Shown here: one piece after another, positions 17,746-29,559 of the stretch
How the letters are laid out: the number at the start of each line of letters is the position of its first letter
How positions within the stretch are numbered: position 1 is the first letter of the stretch
Assembly: GCF_021730615.1 (NCBI RefSeq)
Contig: NZ_JAJLMN010000001.1
Coordinates: forward strand, 930,001 to 994,000
DNA: 64,000 nucleotides
Direction of reading: 5' to 3'
DNA from: Lichenibacterium dinghuense
GTDB taxonomy: Bacteria > Pseudomonadota > Alphaproteobacteria > Rhizobiales > Beijerinckiaceae
Program-made: the position numbers and the translations under genes
Notes under the pieces: generated by a model
Told to the model about the DNA's origin: nothing
What the model saw: the letters and a program-made list of their open reading frames with translations, nothing else
Database searches by the model: none

Positions 17746-19910
17746 CAGCGGAAGCCCCCGACGAGGAAGTAGGTGATGATGAGCGCGAGCCCCATCATCA
17801 TGACGAAGGCGTAGTGGTACACGTAGCCGGACTGGAACTTCACCACCCGGTCGGTGGTCACCAGCACGGAGCTGGCGACGCCGTCGGGGCCGAAGCGGTT
17901 GATGATGTTCTCGTCGCCGCCGTGCCAGAACAGGCGGCCGAGCCAGAACGCCGGACGGACGAAGAGCACGTCATACAGCTCGTCGAAGTACCACTTGTTG
18001 AGCAGGAACTTGTAGAGCGGCCGGTTGGCGTCGGCCCAGCGCTCGGCCATGCCGGGCCGCGAGATGTATAGGTAGTAGGCGACCACGAAGCCGACGATCA
18101 GCATCAGCAGCGGCAGCTGGCCGACGAACCAGGGGTCGTTCTCGCGCGCCTCGATGACGTGGTTGGTGGGCGCGTAGAACAGCGACTCGCCCCAGAAGGA
18201 CTCCATCCCGCCGCCGATGAACAGGTGGTGGAACAGGATGCCGGCGAAGAGCGCTCCGAAGGCGAGCGGCACCAGCGGCACGAGCATGATGGGCGGGGAC
18301 TCGTGCGGCTCGCCGCCGTGGCCGTGCGCGCCGTGGCCGTGGTCGGCATGGGCGTGCGCGGCGTCGCCGTGGCTGTCGTCCGCCGCGGCGTGGTCGCGGT
18401 GGTGCATGCCGAGGGCCGCCGCGGAGTCGGCGTGCGGCGTGTCGGCCGCCACCTTGGCCTCCTCGTGCTCCGGGGACATGCCGGCGGAGGCGTGCGAGCC
18501 GGCCGGCTCGGCGTGGGTGTTGTGGTTCGTCTCCTCGTGCGGCGCGACCGCGCGGGACTCGCCGTAGAAGGTCATGAACAGCAGACGGAAGGAGTAGAAG
18601 GAGGTGAGGCCCGCCGCGATCGTGGTGGTGAGCCAGCCGTAGGCTGCGCCGCCGCGCCCCGACGCGTAGGCGACCTCGATGATGGCGTCCTTGGAATAAT
18701 AGCCCGCCGTGAAGGGGAAGCCGACGAGCGCCAGCGAGCCGATCACCATGAACCAGAAGGTGTAGGGGATCTTGGTGCGCAGGCCGCCCATCTTGCGCAT
18801 GTCCTGCTCGCCCCCGACCGCGTGGATGACGGAGCCGGCGCCGAGGAACAGCAGCGCCTTGAAGAAGGCGTGGGTGAAGAGGTGGAAGATGCCCACCGCG
18901 TAGCCGCCGCAGCCGAGCGCCACGAACATGTAGCCGAGCTGCGAGCAGGTCGAATAGGCGATGACGCGCTTGATGTCGTTCTGCACGAGGCCGATCGTGG
19001 CCGCGAAGAAGCAGGTGGTTCCGCCGATCACGATCACGAAGGTCTGCGCCGCGGGCGACAGCTCGAACAGCGGCGACAGGCGCGCCACCATGAACACGCC
19101 GGCCGTCACCATGGTGGCGGCGTGGATCAGGGCCGACACCGGCGTCGGGCCCTCCATGGCGTCGGGCAGCCAGGTGTGGAGCAGGAACTGCGCCGACTTG
19201 CCCATGGCGCCCATGAACAGGAGCAGGCAGGCCAGGGTGATCGCGTCCGCGTCGAGCCCGAAGGCGTGGACCGTGTGGCCGACGAGGCCCGGCATGGCGG
19301 CGAAGACGGCCTCGAACGACACGGAATGCGTGAGCGCGAAGACCAGGAAGATGCCGAGCGAGAAGCCGAAGTCGCCGACGCGGTTGACCACGAAGGCCTT
19401 GATGGCGGCGGCGTTGGCGGTGGGCCGCTGGTACCAGAAGCCGATCAGCAGGTAGGAGGCGAGGCCGACGCCCTCCCAGCCGAAGAACATCTGGACGAGG
19501 TTGTCGCTCGTCACCAGCATCAGCATGGCGAAGGTGAACAGCGACAGGTAGGAGAAGAAGCGCGACCGGTGCGGGTCGTCGTGCATGTAGCCGAACGAGT
19601 AGCTGTGCACGATGGTCGAGACGGTGGTCACGACGATCAGCATGACCGAGGTCAGCGTGTCGATGCGCAGCGACCAGTCGACCTGCAGCTCGCCGACCGT
19701 GAACCAGTTGGCGACCGGGATCGTGAAGAGCTTGACCTCCTCGCCGTGGCCGAGGCCGACGCGGAAGAAGCCGATCCAGGCCAGCGCGCAGGACACGCTG
19801 AGCAGCGTGGTCGTGACGTATTCGGAGTTGCGATGGCCGATCTGGCGGCCGAAGAGCCCGGCGATGGCGGCGCCGAGCAGCGGCAGGAAGACGATGAGGT
19901 CGTACATCAT
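17745..19910 (-). CDS. nuoL: NADH-quinone oxidoreductase subunit L with a His-rich insertion
   Basis: Distal antiporter-like subunit, with the long lateral helix expected at its C-terminus, 721 residues against roughly 610-700 in relatives. Family motifs are [47 protein letters not shown] and [18 protein letters not shown]. Between about residues 455 and 537 lies a low-complexity loop with 17 His and many Asp/Glu (for example [15 protein letters not shown]), coded by 18300-18555. The loop falls between the antiporter core and the C-terminal helices, and could bind metals or simply be a flexible linker. Confidence 0.97.
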   Translation of the reverse strand: MMYDLIVFLPLLGAAIAGLFGRQIGHRNSEYVTTTLLSVSCALAWIGFFRVGLGHGEEVKLFTIPVANWFTVGELQVDWSLRIDTLTSVMLIVVTTVSTIVHSYSFGYMHDDPHRSRFFSYLSLFTFAMLMLVTSDNLVQMFFGWEGVGLASYLLIGFWYQRPTANAAAIKAFVVNRVGDFGFSLGIFLVFALTHSVSFEAVFAAMPGLVGHTVHAFGLDADAITLACLLLFMGAMGKSAQFLLHTWLPDAMEGPTPVSALIHAATMVTAGVFMVARLSPLFELSPAAQTFVIVIGGTTCFFAATIGLVQNDIKRVIAYSTCSQLGYMFVALGCGGYAVGIFHLFTHAFFKALLFLGAGSVIHAVGGEQDMRKMGGLRTKIPYTFWFMVIGSLALVGFPFTAGYYSKDAIIEVAYASGRGGAAYGWLTTTIAAGLTSFYSFRLLFMTFYGESRAVAPHEETNHNTHAEPAGSHASAGMSPEHEEAKVAADTPHADSAAALGMHHRDHAAADDSHGDAAHAHADHGHGAHGHGGEPHESPPIMLVPLVPLAFGALFAGILFHHLFIGGGMESFWGESLFYAPTNHVIEARENDPWFVGQLPLLMLIVGFVVAYYLYISRPGMAERWADANRPLYKFLLNKWYFDELYDVLFVRPAFWLGRLFWHGGDENIINRFGPDGVASSVLVTTDRVVKFQSGYVYHYAFVMMMGLALIITYFLVGGFR

Positions 19911-19917
19911 CTGACGC

Positions 19918-20226
19918 TCAACCCTTCATCATGTTGATGTCTTCGACCGAGATGGTGCCCTTGTTCCGGTAGAACACCACGAGGATGGCCAGGCCGATGG
20001 CCGACTCCGCCGCCGCCACCGTCAGCACCAGGAGCGCGAAGACCTGCCCCGTGAGGTCGCCGAGGAAGGCCGAGAAGGCCACCAAGTTGACGTTCACGGC
20101 GAGCAGGATGAGCTCGACCGACATCAGGATGACGATGATGTTCTTGCGGTTGAGGATGATGCCCGCCACCCCGAGGGTGAACAGGATCGCCGCGACGATC
20201 AGGTAATGGGTCAGGCCGACAGCCAT
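19918..20226 (-). CDS. nuoK: NADH-quinone oxidoreductase subunit K
   Basis: Small membrane subunit of 102 residues with three transmembrane helices, homologous to the MrpC/ND4L proteins. It shows [25 protein letters not shown], carrying the conserved Glu of helix 2, and [24 protein letters not shown] with the second conserved Glu. It ends 7 bp before nuoL. Confidence 0.97.
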   Translation of the reverse strand: MAVGLTHYLIVAAILFTLGVAGIILNRKNIIVILMSVELILLAVNVNLVAFSAFLGDLTGQVFALLVLTVAAAESAIGLAILVVFYRNKGTISVEDINMMKG

Positions 20227-20371
20227 AGGCTTCTCCCGGCGCCCGGCCCGGAATGCCGGCGCGCCAAACGCGCTCGTCCGATCGTGAGGTCCGACGAGTC
20301 GCGTGTGATGGTCTTAAAGGGGTTGCGGCCGGTGCGCCAGACGCTCCGGACGCTCAGGTCTCGGTGGGGGC

Positions 20372-20989
20372 CTAGAGGCCGACGCGCGACGGCACCTTGC
20401 GGAGCTGCACGGCGACCTTGCGGTCGCGCAGGTTCTGCGCGTCGATGCTCTGGCGCTTCACGCCGCGGCGCGAGCGGAGCGTCAGCACGATCGAGCCGAT
20501 CATCGCGGTCAGCAGGATGAAGCCCGCCGCCTGGAAGAAGTAGACGTACTGCGTGTAGAGGATCCGCCCCAGCGCCGCCGTGTTGGTGACGCCGGCCGCG
20601 ATCGGCGCCGCGCGCGGCGTCACGGTGGCGGGCTCGATGGTCCAGCCGCCGACCACCAGGATCAGCTCGATCAGCACGATGGCGCCGATGGTGGCGCCTA
20701 CCGGCAGGTACTGCAGGAAGCCCTGGCGCAGCACGGTGAAGTCGACGTCGAGCATCATCACGACGAACAGGAACAGCACCGCCACCGCGCCGACGTAGAC
20801 GACCACGAGGATCATCGCCAGGAACTCGGCCCCGAGCAGCATGAAGAGCCCGGCCGCGTTGACGAAGGCCAGGATCAGGAACAGCACGGAATGGACGGGG
20901 TTGCGGGCCGCGATGACCATGAAGGCCGAGGCGATCGCCACGAAGGAGAAGACGTAGAAGAGGAAGGTGGTGGCGACCATGCGGCTCAA
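20372..20989 (-). CDS. nuoJ: NADH-quinone oxidoreductase subunit J
   Basis: Membrane subunit (ND6 homologue) of about 205 residues with five transmembrane helices. The motif AEFLAMILVVVYVGAVAVLFLFVVMML contains the flexible helix 3 that couples quinone chemistry to pumping. The first codons are MSRM; the second Met (20980) is also a possible start. A 145-bp gap to nuoK and a 139-bp gap to nuoI, the latter with a strong hairpin, are larger than elsewhere in the operon. Confidence 0.96.
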   Translation of the reverse strand: MSRMVATTFLFYVFSFVAIASAFMVIAARNPVHSVLFLILAFVNAAGLFMLLGAEFLAMILVVVYVGAVAVLFLFVVMMLDVDFTVLRQGFLQYLPVGATIGAIVLIELILVVGGWTIEPATVTPRAAPIAAGVTNTAALGRILYTQYVYFFQAAGFILLTAMIGSIVLTLRSRRGVKRQSIDAQNLRDRKVAVQLRKVPSRVGL

Positions 20990-21000
20990 ATCTCCCGCCG

Positions 21001-21023
21001 GCCGCCGCCCCGAGGGCGGCGGC
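21001..21023. repeat. Strong hairpin inside the nuo operon (nuoI-nuoJ gap)
   Basis: GCCGCCGCCC (21001-21010) and GGGCGGCGGC (21014-21023) pair perfectly over 10 bp with a 3-nt CGA loop. It lies 11 bp upstream of the nuoJ start, in a 139-bp intergenic gap of an otherwise tight operon. It might set differential mRNA stability or attenuate the downstream genes; no T-run is present in the direction of transcription. Confidence 0.55.
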
Positions 21024-21128
21024 GGGCGCGTCGGTCAGGGGCTCCCACGGAAATGAGCGCTTCGTTTCGCGACGCGCATCCCCGACACAGGGAGAGATGG
21101 ATCGAAGCACTCATCCCCGTGGGTACCC

Positions 21129-21617
21129 TCAGCGGTAGGGCGCGTCGGCCTTGATGTTGCGCTGGATCTCGCGCTCCCAGCGGTCGCCGTTGGCGAGCAG
21201 CTTGGCCTTGTCATAGAGGAGTTCCTCGCGGGTCTCCACCGCGAACTCCATGTTGGGCCCCTCCACGATGGCGTCCACCGGGCAGGCCTCCTGGCACAGG
21301 CCGCAATAGATGCACTTCACCATGTCGATGTCGTAGCGCGTGGTGCGGCGCGTGCCGTCGTTGCGGCGCGGGCCCGCCTCGATGGTGATGGCCTGCGCGG
21401 GGCAGATCGCCTCGCAGAGCTTGCAGGCGATGCAGCGCTCCTCGCCGTTCGGGTAGCGGCGCAGGGCGTGCTCGCCGCGGAAGCGGGGGCTCTGCGGGTT
21501 CTTCTCGTGGGGGTAGTTCAGGGTCGGCTTCGGCTTGAAGAAGTAGCGCATCGACAGCGCGAAGGCGCCGATGAACTCCGACAGGAACAGCTGCTTGGCG
21601 GCGAGGTCGAGCCTCAT
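21129..21617 (-). CDS. nuoI: NADH-quinone oxidoreductase subunit I
   Basis: Peripheral-arm ferredoxin-like subunit, 162 residues, carrying clusters N6a and N6b. The two 4Fe-4S motifs are visible: Cys62, 65, 68 and 72 ([12 protein letters not shown]) and Cys102, 105, 108 and 112 ([12 protein letters not shown]). An N-terminal amphipathic helix anchors it at the membrane. The nuoH stop lies 35 bp upstream. Confidence 0.97.
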   Translation of the reverse strand: MRLDLAAKQLFLSEFIGAFALSMRYFFKPKPTLNYPHEKNPQSPRFRGEHALRRYPNGEERCIACKLCEAICPAQAITIEAGPRRNDGTRRTTRYDIDMVKCIYCGLCQEACPVDAIVEGPNMEFAVETREELLYDKAKLLANGDRWEREIQRNIKADAPYR

Positions 21618-21651
21618 GGGACACCTATGCGGACGAGCGGGGCGGAGGGGC

Positions 21652-22671
21652 TCAGTGGAACGAGCCGCCCATGCCGGTGATCTCGAGGAAGCCGGCGACG
21701 ATCACGACGTAGACGAGGGAGATCGGCAGGAACACCTTCCAGCCGAGGCGCATCAGCTGGTCGTAGCGGTAGCGCGGCACGAAGGCCTTCACCATGGCGA
21801 TCAGGAAAAACATGAAGGTGGTCTTCAGCACGAACCAGATCACGCCCGGCACCCAGGTGAAGGGCGCGAACGGGATCGGGGACAGCCAGCCGCCCAGGAA
21901 CAGGATCGACATGATGGCGCACATGGACACGATGGCCACGTATTCGCCGAGCATGAAGAGCACGTAGGGCGTCGCCGAATATTCGGTCATGAAGCCGGCG
22001 ACCAGCTCCGACTCGGCCTCGACGAGGTCGAAGGGCGAGCGGTTGGTCTCGGCCAGGGCCGAGATGAAGAAGATCACGAACATCGGGAGCAGCGGCAGCC
22101 AGTACCAGCCGAAGATACCCAGCGCCGAGTTCTGCGACATGACGATGTCGGTGAGGTTCAGCGAGCCCGCGCAGAGCAGAACGGTGACCAGCACGAAGCC
22201 GATCGACACCTCGTAGGACACCATCTGGGCGGCCGAGCGCAGCGCCGACAGGAACGGGTACTTCGAGTTCGAGGCCCAGCCCGCCATGATGACGCCGTAG
22301 ACGCCGAGCGACGAGATGGCGAAGAGGTAGAGCACGCCGACGTTGAGGTTGGCGACGGCCCAGCCGAAGTTCACGGGGATCACCGCGAAGGCCGAGATGG
22401 CCAGCGTGCCGGTGACTACCGGCGCCAACAGGAACACGCCCTTGTTGGCGCCCGCCGGGATGATCGGCTCCTTCAGGGCGAACTTGGCGAAGTCGGCGAA
22501 GCTCTGCAGCAGGCCCCAGGGCCCGACGACGTTGGGGCCGCGGCGCAGCTGCACGGCCGCCCAGATCTTGCGGTCGGCGTAGAGGATGTAGGCGACGTAG
22601 ATCAGCACGAGGGCGGCGAAGACGACGCTCTCGAGCAGCTTGAGCCAGAGGGAGACGGAGCCGTCGTTCAT
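21652..22671 (-). CDS. nuoH: NADH-quinone oxidoreductase subunit H
   Basis: Membrane subunit at the junction with the peripheral arm, forming the quinone entry. It has 339 residues and about eight transmembrane helices. Motifs: [38 protein letters not shown] (in pieces) near the start, and [24 protein letters not shown], the Glu-rich cytoplasmic loop that contacts the quinone chamber. It starts 4 bp after the nuoG stop. Confidence 0.97.
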   Translation of the reverse strand: MNDGSVSLWLKLLESVVFAALVLIYVAYILYADRKIWAAVQLRRGPNVVGPWGLLQSFADFAKFALKEPIIPAGANKGVFLLAPVVTGTLAISAFAVIPVNFGWAVANLNVGVLYLFAISSLGVYGVIMAGWASNSKYPFLSALRSAAQMVSYEVSIGFVLVTVLLCAGSLNLTDIVMSQNSALGIFGWYWLPLLPMFVIFFISALAETNRSPFDLVEAESELVAGFMTEYSATPYVLFMLGEYVAIVSMCAIMSILFLGGWLSPIPFAPFTWVPGVIWFVLKTTFMFFLIAMVKAFVPRYRYDQLMRLGWKVFLPISLVYVVIVAGFLEITGMGGSFH

Positions 22672-22675
22672 CGGT

Positions 22676-24739
22676 TCACTCCGCCGCCTGCTGGAGGTGG
22701 CCCTGGGCGAGCAGGACCGAACATTCCGCCATCACGGCCGAGCAGCGCGCGATGGGGTTGGTGAGGTAGAAGTCTTCCACGGGCGAGCGCAGCGCCGAGC
22801 GCTCCACCTCGCCGCCGAGCGCCGCGAGCGCTCCGAGGGCGTCCCCCGCCGCCGGGACGACGTGTTCGACCTCGGCGAAATGCGGCACCGCGGCCTGGAG
22901 CGCCGCCTTGAGGGCGCGGTAGCTGTCGAAGGGCAACCGGGCGCCGAGGTGGTCCGACAGCGCGCGCAGGATCGCCCAGTCCTCGCGGGCGTCGCCGGGC
23001 GGGAACACCGCGCGGTCGGACTGCTGCACGCGCCCTTCCGTGTTGGCGTAGAGGCCGGCCTTCTCGGTGTAGGCGGCGCCGGGCAGGATCACGTCGGCGC
23101 GGTGCGCGCCGCGGTCGCCGTGCGAGCCCTGGTAGATCACGAAGGCACCGGGGCCGACCGTGATCTCGTCGGCGCCGAGCAGGTAGACGACGTCGAGCGC
23201 GCCGGGCTCCGCCATGGCGAGGGCGTCGAGCCCGCCCTCGCCCGGCACGAGGCCGAGGTCGAGGCCGGCGACGCGCGAGGCCGCGGTGTGCAGCACCGAG
23301 AAGCCGTTCCAGCCCTCGGCGACGGCGCCGAGGCCCTTCGCGACCATGGCGGCGAGCGCCAGCACGGCCGAGCCGTCGCGGCGCGACAGGGCGCCCTGCC
23401 CCACGATGACCAGCGGCCGCGCACCGGCGCGCTCGACCTTGCTCGCGAGATCCTTCAGCGTATCCGTGCCGGCGCCGAGGTACTCGTAGGGGTAGGTCAG
23501 GTCGGCGCGCTCGCCGATGACCTGGATCGGGAAGTCGCCCTTGAGGAAGCGCTTGCGGATGCGGGCGTTGAGCACGGGGCTCTCGCGGCGCGGGTTCGAG
23601 CCGATGATGAGCAGCGAGGTCGCGTCCTCGATGCCCGCCACCGTGGCGTTGAACAGGTAGGAGCCGCGGCCGTGCTTCGGATGGAGCTGCGAGCCGTCCT
23701 GGCGGCAGTCGACGTTGGGCGAGCCCAGCCGGTCGGCCAGGGCCTTGAAGGCGAACATGTCCTCGGCGCTGACGAGGTCGCCGGCGATGAAGCCGACGCG
23801 CTTCGGGTCCGTCGCCTTCACCTTGGCGGCCACGGCCGCGAAGGCTTCCGCCCAGGTGGCGGCGCGCAGGCGGCCATTCTCGCGGATGTAGGGCCGGTCC
23901 AGGCGCTGCGCCTTGAGCCCGTCGACGATGTGGCGGGTCTTGTCGGAGATCCACTCCTCGTTCACGGCGTCGTTGATGCGCGGCAGGATGCGCAGCACCT
24001 CGCGGCCGCGCGAGTCGACGCGGATGTTGGCGCCGAGCGCGTCCATCACGTCGACCACCTGCGTCTTGTTCATCTCCCAGGGGCGGGCCTTGAAGGCCGC
24101 GGGCTTCTGCAGCAGCGCGCCGACGGGGCACAGGTCCGCGACGTTGCCCTGAAGCTCGGACCCCATGGAGGATTCGAGGTAGGTCGTGATCTCCATGTCC
24201 TCGCCGCGGCCGATGGCGCCTATGTCGCCCGTGCCGGCCACTTCCGAGGTGAAGCGGACGCAGCGCGTGCAGTGGATGCAGCGGTTCATGGAGGTCCGCA
24301 CGATGGGACCGATGTACTTGTCCTCGACGGCGCGCTTGTTCTCGTGGAAGCGCGAGCCGGCGACGCCGAAGGCCATCGCCTGGTCCTGCAGGTCGCACTC
24401 GCCGCCCTGGTCGCAGATCGGGCAGTCGAGCGGGTGGTTGATCAGCAGGAACTCCATGATGCCGTGGCGGGCCTTCTTGACCACGGCCGACTTGGTGGAG
24501 ACCTGCGGCAGCTCGCCGTTCGGGCCCGGGCGGCAGTCGCGCACGCCCCAGGCGCAGGAGGCCACCGGCTTGGGGGCGCCCTTCAGCTCGACGAGGCACA
24601 TGCGGCAGTTGCCGGCGATCGACAGCCGCTCGTGGAAGCAGAAGCGCGGGATCTCGGCGCCCGCGGCCTCGCAGGCCTGCAGCAGCGTGTAGTCCGCCGG
24701 CACGTCGACTTCGCGTCCATCGACGACGATCTTGGTCAT
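22676..24739 (-). CDS. nuoG: NADH-quinone oxidoreductase subunit G
   Basis: Largest peripheral subunit, 687 residues, with a chain of iron-sulfur clusters. Visible ligands: Cys34, 45, 48 and 62 for the 2Fe-2S cluster N1b; His102, Cys106, 109 and 115 for N5 ([14 protein letters not shown]); Cys154, 157 and 160 plus a later Cys for N4 (CIHCTRC). The C-terminal two-thirds is the degenerate molybdopterin-oxidoreductase-like domain, without a cofactor, as usual. A 125-bp gap separates it from the small gene upstream. Confidence 0.97.
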   Translation of the reverse strand: MTKIVVDGREVDVPADYTLLQACEAAGAEIPRFCFHERLSIAGNCRMCLVELKGAPKPVASCAWGVRDCRPGPNGELPQVSTKSAVVKKARHGIMEFLLINHPLDCPICDQGGECDLQDQAMAFGVAGSRFHENKRAVEDKYIGPIVRTSMNRCIHCTRCVRFTSEVAGTGDIGAIGRGEDMEITTYLESSMGSELQGNVADLCPVGALLQKPAAFKARPWEMNKTQVVDVMDALGANIRVDSRGREVLRILPRINDAVNEEWISDKTRHIVDGLKAQRLDRPYIRENGRLRAATWAEAFAAVAAKVKATDPKRVGFIAGDLVSAEDMFAFKALADRLGSPNVDCRQDGSQLHPKHGRGSYLFNATVAGIEDATSLLIIGSNPRRESPVLNARIRKRFLKGDFPIQVIGERADLTYPYEYLGAGTDTLKDLASKVERAGARPLVIVGQGALSRRDGSAVLALAAMVAKGLGAVAEGWNGFSVLHTAASRVAGLDLGLVPGEGGLDALAMAEPGALDVVYLLGADEITVGPGAFVIYQGSHGDRGAHRADVILPGAAYTEKAGLYANTEGRVQQSDRAVFPPGDAREDWAILRALSDHLGARLPFDSYRALKAALQAAVPHFAEVEHVVPAAGDALGALAALGGEVERSALRSPVEDFYLTNPIARCSAVMAECSVLLAQGHLQQAAE

Positions 24740-24864
24740 CGCAATCCCTTCGCGGCCTCAGCCTTCAGAATCATTCCAAGCGGCATGGTCATAGCCCATC
24801 CCGCGGCGCGGCGGCACCCTTCGCCGCGCTTCCACCAGACAATTGGCCCCGATCGCCCGGCGCC

Positions 24865-25074
24865 TCAATGCGGCACGTCGACGAGGTCCAGGCGACGCTC
24901 GATCCGGTGGAGACGAGCATCGAGACTCTCCATCCGCCGATGCACTCCGACGACGGCCTCTTCGACGGCCGTCATCGGAATTTTGAGATCCCGGACATCG
25001 TCGGTCAGACGATCGACCTTGGCGTCGATACGGCGGAGATATGTGAGGACAAGGTTGTCAGGCTCGTCGCCCAT
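24865..25074 (-). CDS. Small coiled-coil protein within the nuo operon
   Basis: A 69-residue protein with no Cys, almost entirely heptad-like: LRRIDAKVDRLTDDVRDLK, then VHRRMESLDARLHRIERRLDLV. It is predicted to be a coiled coil. It lies 4 bp after nuoF and before nuoG on the same strand, so it is co-transcribed with complex I. Similar small coiled-coil proteins are common in Hyphomicrobiales, but I know of no assigned function and it is not a standard complex I subunit. Confidence 0.75.
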   Translation of the reverse strand: MGDEPDNLVLTYLRRIDAKVDRLTDDVRDLKIPMTAVEEAVVGVHRRMESLDARLHRIERRLDLVDVPH

Positions 25075-25078
25075 GACG

Positions 25079-26380
<1,302 letters not shown>

Positions 26381-26391
26381 GGCGCTTCTCC

Positions 26392-27462
26392 TCAGGCGGG
26401 CTTGTCGGATGCGGCCGGGCCGGCGGCGGGCGAGCCGGGGCCGGTCGTGCCGCGGTCGGCGGCGGGGTCCGCCTTCGGCGGCTGCTCCTGGCGGTCGGCG
26501 TCGGCCTCGGGATGGGGCTTGTGCACCGCGCTCGACTCGATCTGCCCCGTGCCGACGGGGTCGTCGGTGCGGGTGCCGGTGCCGGCCACCGAGCCTTCCG
26601 GCCGGGCGTTGCCGCCGAGCGGGGCGTGCTGGCCGTCGAGGCCGCCGTGGCCCAGCTTGTTGGTCTCGCCGCCCTGCTTGGCCTGCGCCTCCGCCCCGTC
26701 CTGCCGCGCCTTCTCGGCGGCGGCGCGCTCGTGGTCGGGCGCCGACTGGGTGTCGCGGGCTTGCAGCGCGTCGTCGAGGGCGGGGTCGCGGTCCGCGGCC
26801 GTCAGTTCGGCCTCGTTGTCCTGCTCGTGCAGCGTCGCGAACCTGTCCTCGTCGCCGTTCACGCCGTACCAGGTGGTCAGCGAGGTCAGGCCGTTCGCGG
26901 GCTCGGAGGTGAGCCGGCCGGTCTGCGAGCCGCGCTTCACGGGGCGTCCGGCGGCGAGGTCGTCGAGCAGCCTGTCGAAGTTCTCGGGCGTGAGGTCCTC
27001 GTAATAGTCGTCGTTGATCTGCACCATGGGGGCGTTGCAGCAGGCGCCCAGGCACTCGACCTCCAACCAGGAGAACTTGCCGTCCGCCGACACGGTCTCC
27101 ATCGGGCCGACGCGGCGCTCCAGCACGGCCTTGATGTCGTTGGCGCCGCGCAGCACGCAGGGCGTCGTGCCGCAGAACTGGATGAAATGCTCGCCGACCG
27201 GCTTCAGGTTGTACATCGTGTAGAAGGTCGCGACCTCCAGCACGCGGATGTAGGGCATGCCGAGGATGTCGGCGATGCGCTCGATGGCTGGCTTGGGCAC
27301 CCAGCCGTGGTGCTGCTGCTGGGCGCGGCGCAGGAGCGCCATCACGGCCGAGGCCTGGCGCCCCTCGGGATACTTGCGGATCTGGCGGTCGACCCAGGCC
27401 CGGTTCTCGGGGGTGAAGTCGAAGCTTTCGGGCTGGGTCTCAGCGAGGCGCCGAACGGTCAT
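26392..27462 (-). CDS. nuoE: NADH-quinone oxidoreductase subunit E with a long C-terminal extension
   Basis: Thioredoxin-like subunit with the 2Fe-2S cluster N1a, ligated by Cys97, Cys102, Cys137 and Cys141 ([12 protein letters not shown] and [14 protein letters not shown]). The conserved part ends near residue 205. Another 150 residues or so follow, rich in Ala, Gly, Asp, Glu, Gln and Pro without clear structure, giving 356 residues where the core family has about 160-220. ATG 27462 overlaps the stop of the preceding small gene as TGATG, so coupled translation is likely; an upstream ATG at 27504 lies inside that gene. Confidence 0.96.
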   Translation of the reverse strand: MTVRRLAETQPESFDFTPENRAWVDRQIRKYPEGRQASAVMALLRRAQQQHHGWVPKPAIERIADILGMPYIRVLEVATFYTMYNLKPVGEHFIQFCGTTPCVLRGANDIKAVLERRVGPMETVSADGKFSWLEVECLGACCNAPMVQINDDYYEDLTPENFDRLLDDLAAGRPVKRGSQTGRLTSEPANGLTSLTTWYGVNGDEDRFATLHEQDNEAELTAADRDPALDDALQARDTQSAPDHERAAAEKARQDGAEAQAKQGGETNKLGHGGLDGQHAPLGGNARPEGSVAGTGTRTDDPVGTGQIESSAVHKPHPEADADRQEQPPKADPAADRGTTGPGSPAAGPAASDKPA

Positions 27463-27701
27463 CAGTTCATCTTTTCGCAGGTCTGCCGGGGTGCGCTGTG
27501 GCACAGATAGGCCGAGGTGCCCCGCTGCAGGATGATGTAGGCCCCGCCGCTCGTGTCGGCGAAGGCGGTCTTGATCTCGTATCCTTCGGACAGGAGCTTC
27601 GCCACCGATGTCGCGGCCTGCGCGGCGACCGCTCTGGCGGTCGCGAGGGCGGCCGTGGCCGCCGCCAGCGCCAGCAGCACACCGGCGGCGAGGCGCCGCA
27701 T
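27462..27701 (-). CDS. Small secreted protein between nuoD and nuoE
   Basis: A 79-residue protein with a signal peptide or single N-terminal membrane helix ([20 protein letters not shown]) and a short mature part: SVAKLLSEGYEIKTAFADTS, GGAYIILQRGTSAYLCHSAP and two Cys near the end. It overlaps nuoD and nuoE by TGATG at both sides, strong evidence that it is translated. Similar short exported proteins appear in this position in related genomes, to my recollection. It is not a known core complex I subunit; assembly or envelope roles are open. Confidence 0.8.
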   Translation of the reverse strand: MRRLAAGVLLALAAATAALATARAVAAQAATSVAKLLSEGYEIKTAFADTSGGAYIILQRGTSAYLCHSAPRQTCEKMN

Positions 27702-28891
27702 CAGCGATCGACCTCGCCGAACACGATGTCGAGCGAGCCCAGCACCGCCGACACGTCGGCGAGCAGGTGCTCGCGGCACATGAAGTCCATGGCCTGGAGG
27801 TGGGCGTAGCCGGGCGCGCGGATCTTGCAGCGGTACGGCTTGTCGGTGCCGTCCGAGACGAGGTAGACGCCGAACTCGCCCTTGGGCGCCTCCACGGCGG
27901 CGTAGACCTCGCCGGCCGGGACGTGGAAGCCCTCGGTGTAGAGCTTAAAGTGGTGGATGAGCGCCTCCATCGAGCGCTTCATCTCGGCGCGCGGCGGGGG
28001 GGCGACCTTGCCCTGACGCGTCGTCACGGGCCCCTGCCCGTCCGGCGCGCGCAGCTTCCTGCAGCACTGCTGCATGATGTAGGTCGACTGCCGCATCTCC
28101 TCCATGCGGATCACCTGGCGGTCGTAGTTGTCGCCGTGGGTGCCGACCGGGATGTCGAACTCCATCTCCTCGTAGCACTCGTAGGGCTGCGCGCGGCGCA
28201 GGTCCCAGGCGGCGCCGGAGCCGCGCACCATCACGCCCGAGAAGCCCCAGGCCCACGCCTCGTCCAGCGTGACGATGCCGATGTCGACGTTGCGCTGCTT
28301 GAAGATGCGGTTGTCGATGAACAGCGCTTCGAGGTCGTCGACGACCTTGAGGAAGGGCTCGCAGAAGGCCTCGATGTCGTCGATCAGCGCGGGCGGCAGG
28401 TCGGCGTGGACGCCGCCCGGCCGGAAATAGTTGGCGTGGAGCCGCGCCCCGCAGGCCCGCTCGTAGAAGCCCATCAGCTTCTCGCGCTCCTCGAAGCCCC
28501 ACAGCGGCGGGGTGAGCGCGCCGACGTCGAGCGCCTGCGTGGTGGTGTTGAGGAGGTGCGACAGGATGCGGCCGATCTCGCAGTAGAGCACGCGGATCAG
28601 TTGCGCCCGGCGCGGCACCTCGATCTTGAGCAGCTTCTCGATGGCCAGGACGAAGCCGTGTTCCTGGTTCATCGGCGACACGTAGTCGAGCCGGTCGAAA
28701 TACGGGATGTTCTGGACGTAGGTGCGGTGCTCCATCAGCTTCTCGGTGCCGCGGTGGAGCAGGCCGATGTGCGGGTCGACGCGCTCGACCACCTCGCCGT
28801 CGAGCTCCAGCACGAGGCGGAGCACGCCGTGGGCCGCGGGGTGCTGCGGCCCGAAGTTGATGGAGAAGTTGCGGATCGTCTGGTCGTTCAT
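27701..28891 (-). CDS. nuoD: NADH-quinone oxidoreductase subunit D
   Basis: The 49-kDa homologue, which forms the quinone-binding cavity with NuoB. The 396 residues begin [22 protein letters not shown], with the quinone-contact His-containing loop, and include [12 protein letters not shown] and [17 protein letters not shown]. The end DIVFGEVDR is the canonical C-terminus. Its ATG overlaps nuoC by ATGA. Confidence 0.98.
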   Translation of the reverse strand: MNDQTIRNFSINFGPQHPAAHGVLRLVLELDGEVVERVDPHIGLLHRGTEKLMEHRTYVQNIPYFDRLDYVSPMNQEHGFVLAIEKLLKIEVPRRAQLIRVLYCEIGRILSHLLNTTTQALDVGALTPPLWGFEEREKLMGFYERACGARLHANYFRPGGVHADLPPALIDDIEAFCEPFLKVVDDLEALFIDNRIFKQRNVDIGIVTLDEAWAWGFSGVMVRGSGAAWDLRRAQPYECYEEMEFDIPVGTHGDNYDRQVIRMEEMRQSTYIMQQCCRKLRAPDGQGPVTTRQGKVAPPPRAEMKRSMEALIHHFKLYTEGFHVPAGEVYAAVEAPKGEFGVYLVSDGTDKPYRCKIRAPGYAHLQAMDFMCREHLLADVSAVLGSLDIVFGEVDR

Positions 28892-29532
28892 GACGCTTTC
28901 TCGCCGTCGGCGCCGAAGCGCTTGGCCTTCTCGTCGCCGGGCAGGGACGCGATGTCCATCGCCTCCCAGGGGGACAGGAAGTCCCAGTCGCGGTAGTCCT
29001 GGGTCAAGCGGACGGGGTGGTTGACGACGCGCTTCTCGGCGTCGTTCCACCAGGACTCGACGAAGCCCGTCTGCGGGAAGTCCTTGCGCAGCGGATGTCC
29101 CTCGAATCCGTAGTCGGTGAGGAGGCGGCGCAGGTCGGGGTGGCTGGAGAACAGGATGCCGTAAAGGTCGTAGGCTTCGCGCTCGTACCAGTTGGCGGAG
29201 GGGTAGACGGCCGTCAGCGAGGGCACCGGCGTGTCCTCGTCGGTCTGCACCTTCACGCGGATGCGGCGGTTGTGCTTCGGCGACATCAGGTGGACGACGA
29301 CGTCGAACCGCAGCGCGCGGGTCGGGTAGTCGACGCCGCACAGGTCGATGAAGTTGACGAAGCGGCAGCGCTCGTCGTCGCGCAGAAAGGTCGCGAGCGG
29401 CACGATGTTGTCCGCCGCCGTGAGCAGCGTCAGCTCGTCATGCGCCACCACGACCGTCACGGCGCCGTCGGGGAAGCCGGCTGCAACCGCTTGCCCGAGA
29501 TCCTGGTCCGACAATGTCGCGCTATCGTTCAT
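28888..29532 (-). CDS. nuoC: NADH-quinone oxidoreductase subunit C
   Basis: The 30-kDa homologue, 214 residues. The signature is [41 protein letters not shown] (in pieces), with conserved Glu/Asp residues contacting NuoD. It is separate from nuoD, unlike the NuoCD fusion of enterobacteria, as in alphaproteobacteria generally. It starts 27 bp after nuoB. Confidence 0.98.
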   Translation of the reverse strand: MNDSATLSDQDLGQAVAAGFPDGAVTVVVAHDELTLLTAADNIVPLATFLRDDERCRFVNFIDLCGVDYPTRALRFDVVVHLMSPKHNRRIRVKVQTDEDTPVPSLTAVYPSANWYEREAYDLYGILFSSHPDLRRLLTDYGFEGHPLRKDFPQTGFVESWWNDAEKRVVNHPVRLTQDYRDWDFLSPWEAMDIASLPGDEKAKRFGADGEKAS

Positions 29533-29559
29533 GGGGTCAGGTCTCGGGAACGGGGAAGC

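Noticed and set aside
18159-19937. 592-codon frame opposite nuoL
   Set aside because: Antisense shadow of NuoL; its Glu/Arg/Val-rich sequence has no domain pattern.
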